Part shown: positions 1-9,381 of the stretch, in pieces | Layout: the number at the start of each line of letters is the position of its first letter | How positions within the stretch are numbered: position 1 is the stretch's first letter | Assembly: GCA_900318335.1 (NCBI GenBank) | Contig: ONKF01000029.1 | Location: 1 to 40,075 of the forward strand | Direction of reading: 5' to 3' | DNA: 40,075 nt | Source of the DNA: an uncultured Prevotellaceae bacterium | Lineage (GTDB): Bacteria; Bacteroidota; Bacteroidia; Bacteroidales; Muribaculaceae | Translations under genes and position numbers: made by a program | The notes under the pieces: model-generated | Seen by the model: the letters and a program-made list of their open reading frames with translations, nothing else | Told to the model about the DNA's origin: nothing | The model's database searches: none

Positions 1-53
1 AGCCTCACCACGCCGATGGTACTGCGAAAGTGGGAGAGTAGGTAACCGCCCCC
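1..53 (+). rRNA. rrf: 5S ribosomal RNA, 3' end (partial)
   Basis: The first ~50 bases match the 3' half of bacterial 5S rRNA: CACGCCGATGGTACTGCG, then GTGGGAGAGTAGGT and a short C-rich end. The 5' part lies outside the window. Directly after it come two strong terminators, as expected at the end of an rRNA operon. The exact 3' end (about 50-53) is estimated. Confidence 0.9.
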
Positions 54-56
54 TAA

Positions 57-100
57 GAGAGGTGATGTCAGCAATGATGTCGCCTCTCGTTTTTTTTTTT
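57..100 (+). terminator. rRNA operon terminator 1
   Basis: A 14-bp stem (57-70 with 75-88, three G-U/U-G wobbles) is closed by a GCAA tetraloop and followed by eleven T residues (90-100). It starts immediately after the 5S rRNA, so it is a Rho-independent terminator for the rRNA operon. Confidence 0.92.
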
Positions 101-151
101 ACGAGCCGGAGGCTCGCAATACATCGACAGGACGGGTGGATGGGAGAAATG

Positions 152-190
152 GGAGGGGCGGTGCTGTTTGGTGCCGCCTCTCTCTTTTTT
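152..190 (+). terminator. second, backup terminator
   Basis: GGAGGGGCGG (152-161) pairs with CCGCCTCTCT (174-183), with G-U closures, and is followed by a T run at 185-190. A second intrinsic terminator behind the rRNA operon is common and shields the next gene from read-through. Confidence 0.7.
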
Positions 191-218
191 GTTGGTTCAT
201 GGATTTTTAGTAACTTAG
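188..218 (+). promoter_or_regulatory. possible promoter of the GH97 gene
   Basis: TTTG at 188-191, a 19-bp spacer and TAACTTAG at 211-218 resemble the Bacteroidetes -33/-7 promoter (TTTG-N19-21-TAnnTTTG) with one mismatch in the -7 box. It would give a 5' leader of about 35-40 nt. The -33 box overlaps the T run of the upstream terminator. Confidence 0.35.
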
Positions 219-2429
<2,211 letters not shown>

Positions 2430-2464
2430 GAAAACAACCACGAAGTGGTAGCGATGTTGTTAAC

Positions 2465-2505
2465 GCATAGTGGCCTGCTCGATGATACCGGGCAGGCCAT
2501 TATGC
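2465..2505. terminator. terminator-like hairpin after GH97
   Basis: A 14-bp inverted repeat with one G-U pair (2465-2478 with 2492-2505, 13-nt loop) lies 35 bases after the GH97 stop codon. There is no clear T run on the plus strand; on the minus strand it would end a transcript reading through tRNA-Asp. It is best called a transcription-end hairpin of uncertain direction. Confidence 0.5.
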
Positions 2506-2561
2506 ATAAAAAAGAATGGGCAACCAGCCGAAGCATGGTCACCCAAATCCTCTCTCCACTG

Positions 2562-2635
2562 CGGTGCGTACGTGACTCGAACACGCGACCCCCTGCGTGA
2601 CAGGCAGGTATTCTAACCAACTGAACTAACGCACT
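2562..2635 (-). tRNA. tRNA-Asp (anticodon GTC)
   Basis: Read on the minus strand, a cloverleaf folds. The D arm contains AGTTGGTTA. The anticodon arm is CCTGC-CTGTCAC-GCAGG with anticodon GTC. The T arm is GCGTG-TTCGAGT-CACGT. The acceptor 3' strand ACGCACC is followed by discriminator G. G73 and GTC are aspartate identity elements. CCA is not encoded (CAG follows). The 5' base is A, facing C at position 72, so the first acceptor pair is a mismatch. Confidence 0.95.
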
Positions 2636-2814
2636 TCTCAAAGCGAGTGCAAAGGTACTGCAAGTTTTTGAACTGACAAAGGATTTTGCAAGAAATTTTT
2701 CAAAAAATATCACACCACCAATTAATCATCTGGTAATCAGCCTAATAGAAAGATGCTCTATTGTACTGAAATAGATAATCTGATGATGTGATATTGAAAA
2801 ATGAAACAGGTGTT

Positions 2815-5124
2815 TTACAGTCTTTCCTTCTCGCTGGAGCCCGCACCGGTGCCCTTGTACTTACTCTGGGTGGCGTTGAACTTGTAGCGGACGGTGAATT
2901 CCACCTCACGGGCATCGCGGCGCTGGACCTGGCACATGTTGCGCAGTCCGTAGCGCAGTTTGTAGTGCTCTTGTGAGTCAAGCAGGTTGTGGCCAGTCAC
3001 CTGGATGGAAAGGCGGTCGTTCAAGAAGGTCTTGGTGGCACCGATGTCGAGCAGATAGAGTGGCTCGGAGATGGTGACGTTTTCCATATCGCCTCGGCTG
3101 GTGAAATTGAAGTTCACGTTGGCGGTCAAGGTGGGCAGAATCTGGAAGTTGTTGTTGAACTGCACAAGGTAGGCGGGGTCCTTGGGGGAGATGAAACCGA
3201 TGGGTGACGGAATCTTGATCCACTCCTTGATGATGCCCAGCGTCAATGAGGGCTGGTAGAGTCCGAAGCGCGGCGAGAAGGTGAGCATCACGCGCATGGC
3301 ATCCTTGTGGTCCACATTCTCATTGCTCATCAGGGTGGTGGCCTCACTGCCGGGTACCTCATGGGCCACGTTGACAATCACGTCACGGTCATGTTTGTAG
3401 CCCAACATCAGGTTGACCCACTTGTACATTGCCATGAGCGACACCTCGTTGTTGATGGTGGGCTTGAGATAAGGGTTGCCGCTCTCCCAGGTGAAACGGT
3501 TGGCATAGGTGACACTGTTACGCAGCCGCCAGTAACCAGGACGTTTGATTTTCATCGCGTAGTTCAGCATCAGTTGCACATTGCCAGCCCGTGCCACCAG
3601 GCCCACGCTGGGGAAGAAGTGGTGATAATTGCGGCTCTGCTCGGCCATGTGCACACCCTGGCTGTAATAGTCGGTATTGACGTTCTCGTTGCGCAGACCC
3701 ACCTTCAACTGGCCGAAAGGCAACGGATGGGCATACTCGGCAAAGAAGATGTAGTTGCGCTCCTTCTGCTCGGTAAAGGACGTGGGCACGACTTGCTCTG
3801 GGTTGATGTAGTCGTCGTTGCGGTGCGTGTGGTCATACTCACTGCCCACCTGCAGATTACCACCCCACAGGGGCCAAGAGAGGACGAGTTTGGCAGCCCA
3901 CAGCTGGTTGCGGATCACGCTGGTGCTGGTCACCGTGCGGCTTTCCCACTCCTGGCTCACCTCATCGTTAAGTTGGCTCTTGCGTTCCTTGTGGAAGACG
4001 TAGTCGGTGTTGAAGTCGATAGATGTCTTGCCCACCTTTCCATTATAGTAGGCATTGAGGGTGTGAGGCATATTGAACTTGCTGGACATGTGTACACCAT
4101 TTTCCAGATGGTCATAGAAGTCTCCGTTGGCTATTACGTCGGCGGTGAAGGTGCCACGGGTGCGGTTCAGGAAAAAAGCCTTGGTGTCATAGCGGAAGCC
4201 CATCGAGTGGTTGTCATTGAAGATATAGTTCACGCCCGCCGAGGTGTAAATCGAGTTATCGTGGGTCTTGATGTCGGAATGTTCATTCATGTGCCAGATG
4301 GTGTCGGCTTGTACCTCAAAGACGAAGTCATCATTCTCCAGGTACCTGTCATCGTTGTACCACACGCTGCCGAACACGTCCAACCCCTGATGGCGGTAAT
4401 TCCAGTTCACTCCAAGCGCCAGGTCGGGACCCTCGCCCACGTAGTAACTGGCCTGGGTGTTGAAGCTGAAGCCCTCACCTTGGGGCCGCTTGGTCTTGAT
4501 GAGGATGACCGACTCTACCGTCGCGTCGTACTTCGCCCCGGGGTTGGTGATCAGTTCCACGCTCTGGATGTCCTCGCTGCTGATCTGGTCCAGTTCGGTC
4601 TGGGTTTGGAGTTTGCGGCCGTTGATGTAGATGAGCGGCGTACCCTTGCCGAAGACCTCCAGTCCGTCTTTCTTGCGCTGCACACCCGGAAGATTCTCGA
4701 GCACGGCCTTAGCGGTGCCCACCTTGCTCAGCAGTGTGTTCTCTACCTGGGTCTTGAGGCCTTCGGTGGTGAGTTTGAAGGCAGGGCGCTGACCCTTGAC
4801 GACGACCTCACCCAACAAGGTCGCCTCTGGCTCCAGTGTGATGGTGCCCAAGTCGGCATTTATGGCATCCATTACATGTGTCTTGTAGCCCAGATAGGTG
4901 ATTTTCACGATGGGACGGGTGGCGTTACCCGTGAGAGTAAACCGCCCATCGGTGTCGGTTGTCGTTCCTGCCACAAAGGCGCTGTCGCTGGCATTGAGCA
5001 GCACCACGTTGACAAAGGGTGCCGGAGCGTTTGTCTCGTCAACTACCCGGCCGGTAAACGTGTCGGCTACGGCCGTCAATGCGACCGCCAGCGCCATCAT
5101 CAGTGTGAAAAAGTTTCTTTTCAT
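2815..5124 (-). CDS. TonB-dependent receptor-type outer-membrane beta-barrel protein (paralog 1)
   Basis: A 769-residue outer-membrane protein with a signal peptide (about 1-20) and a carboxypeptidase-regulatory-like beta domain (about 22-100, starting TFTGRVVDETNAPAP). A TonB plug follows (about 105-215, with LENLPGVQRKKDGLEVFGKG and ELITNPGAKYDAT), then a long beta-barrel of the OMP_b-brl_3 (PF14905) type. This family takes up or exports unknown ligands and usually has no SusD partner; none is present here. It is clearly paralogous to the receptor at 6825-9140; both end in a GTGAG...EK.RL tail. The ATG at 5124 fits the signal peptide and a promoter about 40 bp upstream. The ligand cannot be told from sequence. 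Confidence 0.92.
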   Translation of the reverse strand: MKRNFFTLMMALAVALTAVADTFTGRVVDETNAPAPFVNVVLLNASDSAFVAGTTTDTDGRFTLTGNATRPIVKITYLGYKTHVMDAINADLGTITLEPEATLLGEVVVKGQRPAFKLTTEGLKTQVENTLLSKVGTAKAVLENLPGVQRKKDGLEVFGKGTPLIYINGRKLQTQTELDQISSEDIQSVELITNPGAKYDATVESVILIKTKRPQGEGFSFNTQASYYVGEGPDLALGVNWNYRHQGLDVFGSVWYNDDRYLENDDFVFEVQADTIWHMNEHSDIKTHDNSIYTSAGVNYIFNDNHSMGFRYDTKAFFLNRTRGTFTADVIANGDFYDHLENGVHMSSKFNMPHTLNAYYNGKVGKTSIDFNTDYVFHKERKSQLNDEVSQEWESRTVTSTSVIRNQLWAAKLVLSWPLWGGNLQVGSEYDHTHRNDDYINPEQVVPTSFTEQKERNYIFFAEYAHPLPFGQLKVGLRNENVNTDYYSQGVHMAEQSRNYHHFFPSVGLVARAGNVQLMLNYAMKIKRPGYWRLRNSVTYANRFTWESGNPYLKPTINNEVSLMAMYKWVNLMLGYKHDRDVIVNVAHEVPGSEATTLMSNENVDHKDAMRVMLTFSPRFGLYQPSLTLGIIKEWIKIPSPIGFISPKDPAYLVQFNNNFQILPTLTANVNFNFTSRGDMENVTISEPLYLLDIGATKTFLNDRLSIQVTGHNLLDSQEHYKLRYGLRNMCQVQRRDAREVEFTVRYKFNATQSKYKGTGAGSSEKERL

Positions 5125-5163
5125 TTGTCTATAGGTTTTATTGAGTTATCGTATTACTGGTAG

Positions 5164-5258
5164 CAATAGTATCCTACCGTTTTCCCTATAGACGCGCACC
5201 AACGGGTGAAAGGTTGCAATCTACAATAATAAATCCTCCATTTTCACACTTTAGGGTG
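5164..5258 (-). promoter_or_regulatory. promoter and paired operator sites of receptor paralog 1
   Basis: On the minus strand TACTATTG (5164-5171) is a near-consensus -7 element. Upstream lie two related sites, CACCAACGGGTG (5197-5208) and CACTTTAGGGTG (5247-5258), exactly 50 bp apart. The same arrangement, with the same 50-bp spacing and the same distance to the -7 box (within 1 bp), occurs before the paralogous receptor at 9169-9264. The proximal site would sit near -45, typical of activator binding. Which protein binds is inferred only (see the LuxR-type regulator at 9382). Confidence 0.6.
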
Positions 5259-5265
5259 TTAAAAA

Positions 5266-5378
5266 ATGGCCGCAGCAGAGCCGCGACACAGGGGACAGGC
5301 CTTTTGGGACTTGGCTTTCTGGGACTTGTCTTTAGAAGATTGGGCTTGTGGTTGGGGTTTCCTGTGCTGGAGCATTGC
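5266..5378. repeat. REP-like hairpin, copy 1 (upstream of RAYT gene)
   Basis: Begins ATGGCCGCAGCAGAGCCGCG. The arm GCAGAGCCGCGACACAGG (5275-5292) is imperfectly complementary to 5361-5378. The interior is expanded to 68 nt of G/T-rich sequence. The same leading motif recurs just after the transposase stop codon at 6410. Flanking of a RAYT gene by such hairpins is the usual arrangement for REP elements. Confidence 0.65.
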
Positions 5379-5442
5379 TACAGCAGTGTGGATTTCTTTT
5401 AAATCACTTGGGGAATTGCCTGAAAAAGGGTAAATTTGCATT

Positions 5443-6408
5443 ATGGATTGGGATAGGTACAAGAGCAAGAAACAATGGGCTGGGGACTTGAAACCGTCGA
5501 TGAAGCGTCGCCGGGTGGGCCATGACTATCAGAGCCGTTGTATCTACATGATTACTCTTGTTGTCAATGAGCGGCGCTCCTTGCTTGGAAGTCTCACAGG
5601 CAACGGCGAGACAACGCCAGCCATTGTGGAGCCGAGTCCACTTGGTCAAGCGGTTATACAATCTCTGATAAATCTTCCCAAATTCTATCCCCAGATTGCT
5701 ATCTGGACGTTCCAACTGATGCCTGATCACCTTCACTTTATCGTCTTTGTCAAGGAACGTATTCCTGTGCATCTCGGCAAGGTGATTAATGGCTTTAAAG
5801 TGGGATGTAATCGTGCCTATAAAGAACTTGTCAAAGGCGACACACCAGGATTGTGGGAAGATGGCTATAACGACCTGATTCTCGATCGAGATGGGCAGTT
5901 ACAGCGCATGAAGGCATATATCCATGATAATCCTCGTCGTCTTGCCATCAAGCGCAACCATGCAGACTTGTTCCAAGTCCAAAGAAATATCAAAGTGGGG
6001 AAATATACCTTTGCGGCGCTGGGGAATGTCTTCCTGCTTGATGCCCCATGCTTGCTGCAAGTGCAATGTTCTCGCAAACTCACTCCTCTGCAAATCAATG
6101 CTACTGTGCAGCGGTTCCTATCATTGGCACAAAACGGGGCAGTTCTCATTTCGCCGAGTATCAGTCCAGGAGAAAAGGCTGTGATGAAGGCAGCCTTCGA
6201 GCATGGTTTTCCCGTTGTTGTGCTTCAAGAAAACGGTTTCGCGCCTCTTGCCAAGCCAGGTGGCCGTCGTTTTGACGCTTGCGCTCAAGGCCGCCTGCTC
6301 ATGCTTGCCCCGTGGGAACATCACAACGATAGGAGGGTAATCAAGCGCAACCAGTGCCTTGACCTTAACGAGATGGCGAGGGTGATTTGCCTCAAGAGCG
6401 GGCAGTAA
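5443..6408 (+). CDS. REP-associated tyrosine transposase (RAYT, Y1_Tnp) with a C-terminal extra domain
   Basis: A 321-residue HUH-type single-strand nuclease. The HUH motif is MPDHLHF (His96, His98) and the likely catalytic tyrosine is Tyr159 in MKAYIHDNP. These are the hallmarks of IS200-related RAYTs, which nick REP hairpins. Residues 1-180 make up the usual transposase domain. About 140 further residues follow, including ISPSISPGEKAVMKAAFEHG (237-256) and RRFDACAQGRLLMLAP (275-290). That pattern resembles a Rossmann-like fold of the DprA/LOG type (weak, by eye). REP-like hairpins lie on both sides (5266-5378 and 6410-6465). The gene is intact and sits between two paralogous receptor genes. 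Start ATG 5443 was kept because the TGCATTATGG context has no better in-frame start nearby. Confidence 0.88.
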   Translation: MDWDRYKSKKQWAGDLKPSMKRRRVGHDYQSRCIYMITLVVNERRSLLGSLTGNGETTPAIVEPSPLGQAVIQSLINLPKFYPQIAIWTFQLMPDHLHFIVFVKERIPVHLGKVINGFKVGCNRAYKELVKGDTPGLWEDGYNDLILDRDGQLQRMKAYIHDNPRRLAIKRNHADLFQVQRNIKVGKYTFAALGNVFLLDAPCLLQVQCSRKLTPLQINATVQRFLSLAQNGAVLISPSISPGEKAVMKAAFEHGFPVVVLQENGFAPLAKPGGRRFDACAQGRLLMLAPWEHHNDRRVIKRNQCLDLNEMARVICLKSGQ

Positions 6409-6409
6409 A

Positions 6410-6465
6410 ATGGCCGCGGCAAAGCCGCGACACAGAGGACTGGTTTTTCTGTGCCGGGGCTTTGC
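6410..6465. repeat. REP-like hairpin, copy 2 (downstream of RAYT gene)
   Basis: Begins ATGGCCGCGGCAAAGCCGCG two bases after the transposase stop. GCAAAGCCGCGACACAGA (6419-6436) pairs with TCTGTGCCGGGGCTTTGC (6448-6465), 16 of 18 positions complementary, with an 11-nt loop. It shares its first ~26 bases with copy 1 at 5266. It may also act as a transcription end for the convergent gene at 6484. Confidence 0.75.
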
Positions 6466-6483
6466 AACGGCGATAATCTCATT

Positions 6484-6828
6484 TTATACTTGATAGACTT
6501 GGGTCATGCCGTCGGGTTCCAGGGGTGTGAAGGGCTGCTGCAACATCACGATATAGAAACGTGGCAGGCATTCAACAGGCGGGTGTTCGGCAATGTAGCG
6601 GGCGATCTTGCGTCGGGCGGATGCCCGCAGTGTCTCGTCTTCGCAAGGAACCAGCCGCTCTTTCTCGACAAAAGCGATCTGCCAGAAAGCCATATAACCG
6701 ATAACGTAACGCTCTACTGCTTGCTCTACACTCCCGTCGTGGACGAGTTGATTGATGGTGAATGAATCAGTCTCACACACGGCCACGACGGCCCATGACA
6801 GATTGATATATCTCAATTCCTGCTTCAT
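6484..6828 (-). CDS. hypothetical protein, translationally coupled to receptor paralog 2
   Basis: A 114-residue protein without signal peptide or membrane segment, so probably cytoplasmic. Its ATG overlaps the TGA stop of the upstream receptor gene (ATGA), so the two are very likely co-translated. The sequence is mixed alpha/beta with a run of aromatic residues (YVIGYMAFWQIAFVEKERL) and a charged helix (ETLRASARRKIARYIAEHPP). I do not recognise a family. The paralogous receptor at 2815-5124 has no such partner after its stop codon. The gene is convergent with the RAYT gene, with the REP hairpin between them. Confidence 0.65.
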   Translation of the reverse strand: MKQELRYINLSWAVVAVCETDSFTINQLVHDGSVEQAVERYVIGYMAFWQIAFVEKERLVPCEDETLRASARRKIARYIAEHPPVECLPRFYIVMLQQPFTPLEPDGMTQVYQV

Positions 6829-9140
6829 AGTCTGTTTTTCTCTTGATTACCGGCTCCGGTGCCCTTGTACTTGCTTCGTGTCCAATTGAAGTGGTAGCGC
6901 ACGGTCACTTCGGCATAGCGGGTTTCGTTGGTGCGGTGCTGCCACAGAGTCAATTCCCCGAAATGCACCAGCACGTCCTGGCCATTGCGATGAAACAGGT
7001 CATGCCCCGCAACCTTAACTGATAGTTGGTCATTAAAGAATGTCTTGGACAGGCCGATGTACAAGTCAAGTTGGTGGCTGCAGCTGCTGATGTTCTCGCT
7101 GTCGCCCTTGCCCTGCCAATCAAGGGAGAGCGACCCCGTCCACGAGGACGAGAATTTGAAATTGTTGTTCCACTGTGCCATGAAGACTGGCCTTGACGGA
7201 CTATAAAAACCATCAGGCATGGGAATCTTCATCCACTCTTTCATCATGCTGACCGTGAGCTGGGGGTGCCAGATGCCAATGTGTGGTGCGGCAGTTAGGC
7301 TGAGGCTCAACACGTCCTTTTTGTCGATATTCTCTTGTATAATGAGTGTTGTGGCCTCGTGCCCCTCTATCTGACGGCCTAACTGCATGACCACATCATG
7401 CAGATGGGAATAACTCACATTAAGCGAGAGGAATTTCCATGTGGCATCCAGTGTCAAGTTATTAATGATGGTTGGTTTCAGAAACGGGTTACCTGACTGC
7501 CAAGTAAAGCGGTTAGAATAATAGGTCTTGTTGCTAAGTTCAAAATAGGTGGGGCGGCGAATCTTCATCACATAGCCCAACATCGCATTGACGTTACCCA
7601 CTTGGGTCGATAACGAGAGGCTGGGGAACAGATGGTTCTGATGGCGGCTTTGCCCGTCCATGTGAATGCCTTGACTGTAATAGTCGGTGGTAACATATTC
7701 GTCACGCAATCCACCGCTCACCTGGCCGATAGGCGTCAAGCGGGTATACTCGACAAAGGCGCTGTAGTTGCGCTCCTTAACTTTGGTGTAACTTGACGGA
7801 ACAATCTGCTCAGGGTTGAGGTAATCATCGTTGCGGTGGGTGTAGTCAATCTCACTGCCTACCGACAGGTTGCCACCCCATAATGTCCATGAGAGCACGA
7901 GTTTGCCTGCAAACAGTTCATTTCTCACGGTATTCTCGCTGGTTACTGTGCGGTCCTCCCACTCTTGGCTCTCCTCAAGGCTCCACTCACTCTCGCGGTT
8001 CTTGGTAAAATAGTAATCGGCATTGAAATCGATGTTGGTTTTGCCTACTTCGCCATTATAATAGAAATTGAGCGAGTGCGGCATATTGTGCCGTGTTTTA
8101 TTCTTATTATGGGTCATCAGGCTGTCGTAGAAATTGCCGTTGGCGGTCACTTTGGCAGCAAAAAAGCCTTTGTCAACATCCTTGAGGCGGATGCTGCTAT
8201 TATATTGGATGCCCATCGTATGCTTGTCATTAAACTGGTAATTGGCCCCAAAAACCAAGCGCAAGATATTGTAATTACCCTGGCTGCGACCGTGATTGTC
8301 CTGATGCCACAAGGTGTCAGCGGCGACATCTTGGGTGATGCGATATTTCTGCAACCAGCCGTTCTCAAAGTCGCTGACTGTACCGAATACATCCAATCCC
8401 AGGTGGCGGTAATTCCAAAGAAAGGCATTATAGGTGCGGGACATTTCGCCCTGAAAGAAACTGCTGCGCAGGTGACCTCCCCAGCCTTCACCCTGTGCCT
8501 TGCGTGTCTTAATGCGAATAACGCTCTGTACTGATGCGTCATACTTTGCTCCAGGGTTGGTGATTACTTCAACACTGATGATGTCTTGAGATTTCAACTC
8601 GTTAAGTTCGCTGGCATCGCGCATCAGGCGGTTATTGATGTAAATGAGAGGCTTGCCCTTGCCGAACACCTCCAACCCATCGTCCTTGCTTCGCACGCCC
8701 GGGACGTTGCGCAGCACGTCCTCGGCAGTGCCCAGCCTGCTCAGGATGGTGCCGTCAACACTGGTGATGAGTCCCTCCCTTCCCAACTTGTGAGCAGGGC
8801 GCTGGCCTTGCACGACGACCTCTCCCAGCAGGGCTGCATCGGGCTGCATCACGATATCGCCCATGTTGTTTCTGGGCGACTCTAAGAAAAGGGTTACATA
8901 ACCTACACTTGATATTTTCAACAAGCAGTCATCACAATCGGCCATGAGGGAAAACCTGCCGTCCTCGCCCGTTGTAGTGCCTTGTACAAAAGTCGAGTCG
9001 GTCCGATTAATCAGGATCACGTTGACAAAAGGCATTGGCACACGGTTCTCGTCCAGCACACAGCCTGTAGTCGGACCTGCCACAGCTGTCAAAGCCGCAA
9101 TTAGTTCTACAATGATGATAATAATCGTTCTTTCAATCAT
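6825..9140 (-). CDS. TonB-dependent receptor-type outer-membrane beta-barrel protein (paralog 2)
   Basis: A 771-residue protein with the same domain order as the product of 2815-5124. It has an N-terminal hydrophobic signal (1-22), a carboxypeptidase-regulatory-like domain (TTGCVLDENRVPMPFVNV, about 24-100), a plug (VLRNVPGVRSKDDGLEVFGKG; EVITNPGAKYDAS) and an OMP_b-brl_3 barrel. Long blocks are shared with paralog 1, such as GNLSVGSEIDYTHRNDDYLN and NRFTWQSGNPFLKPTI. The 5' region is divergent from the LuxR-type regulator at 9382, and both receptors share the same operator pair, so common control is likely. The stop overlaps the start of the 114-residue gene downstream. Ligand unknown. Confidence 0.92.
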   Translation of the reverse strand: MIERTIIIIIVELIAALTAVAGPTTGCVLDENRVPMPFVNVILINRTDSTFVQGTTTGEDGRFSLMADCDDCLLKISSVGYVTLFLESPRNNMGDIVMQPDAALLGEVVVQGQRPAHKLGREGLITSVDGTILSRLGTAEDVLRNVPGVRSKDDGLEVFGKGKPLIYINNRLMRDASELNELKSQDIISVEVITNPGAKYDASVQSVIRIKTRKAQGEGWGGHLRSSFFQGEMSRTYNAFLWNYRHLGLDVFGTVSDFENGWLQKYRITQDVAADTLWHQDNHGRSQGNYNILRLVFGANYQFNDKHTMGIQYNSSIRLKDVDKGFFAAKVTANGNFYDSLMTHNKNKTRHNMPHSLNFYYNGEVGKTNIDFNADYYFTKNRESEWSLEESQEWEDRTVTSENTVRNELFAGKLVLSWTLWGGNLSVGSEIDYTHRNDDYLNPEQIVPSSYTKVKERNYSAFVEYTRLTPIGQVSGGLRDEYVTTDYYSQGIHMDGQSRHQNHLFPSLSLSTQVGNVNAMLGYVMKIRRPTYFELSNKTYYSNRFTWQSGNPFLKPTIINNLTLDATWKFLSLNVSYSHLHDVVMQLGRQIEGHEATTLIIQENIDKKDVLSLSLTAAPHIGIWHPQLTVSMMKEWMKIPMPDGFYSPSRPVFMAQWNNNFKFSSSWTGSLSLDWQGKGDSENISSCSHQLDLYIGLSKTFFNDQLSVKVAGHDLFHRNGQDVLVHFGELTLWQHRTNETRYAEVTVRYHFNWTRSKYKGTGAGNQEKNRL

Positions 9141-9168
9141 AATATCTCTATTTTTGGTTGCACGAGTG

Positions 9169-9264
9169 CAAAATTATCGAGGCAAACCTCAATAGAGACA
9201 CGCACTAAAGGGTGAAAGGTTGCAGTATCGGGGCGATGAAATCGCATTTTCACACTTTAGGGTG
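9169..9264 (-). promoter_or_regulatory. promoter and paired operator sites of receptor paralog 2
   Basis: On the minus strand TAATTTTG (9169-9176) is a consensus -7 element. Sites CACTAAAGGGTG (9203-9214) and CACTTTAGGGTG (9253-9264) lie 50 bp apart. Identity with the region before paralog 1 extends around each site: GGGTGAAAGGTTGCA follows the proximal site in both, and the distal site lies within the shared stretch TTTTCACACTTTAGGGTG plus TTAAA. The consensus is CACYWWMGGGTG, an imperfect dyad. The distal site is also only about 85 bp from the -7 box of the divergent regulator. Confidence 0.65.
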
Positions 9265-9323
9265 TTAAATTGCCTTGTGGTGTGTTACTACTTCTTAAGG
9301 GTAAGGCTTTTTAAGTTTCATCT

Positions 9324-9355
9324 TTTGCTGGAATTGGGCATTTGGGGTACATTTG
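9324..9355 (+). promoter_or_regulatory. promoter of the LuxR-type regulator
   Basis: TTTG (9324-9327), a 20-bp spacer and TACATTTG (9348-9355) form a perfect Bacteroidetes promoter, placing the start of transcription about 20 nt before the ATG at 9382. Confidence 0.75.
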
Positions 9356-9381
9356 CATAACTATTAACCAGCAAGACCGAT

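Noticed and set aside
3307-5163. 618-codon open frame antisense to receptor paralog 1
   Set aside because: Long but low-complexity Val/His/Gly-rich translation typical of antisense frames over GC-rich coding DNA; the receptor is unambiguous.
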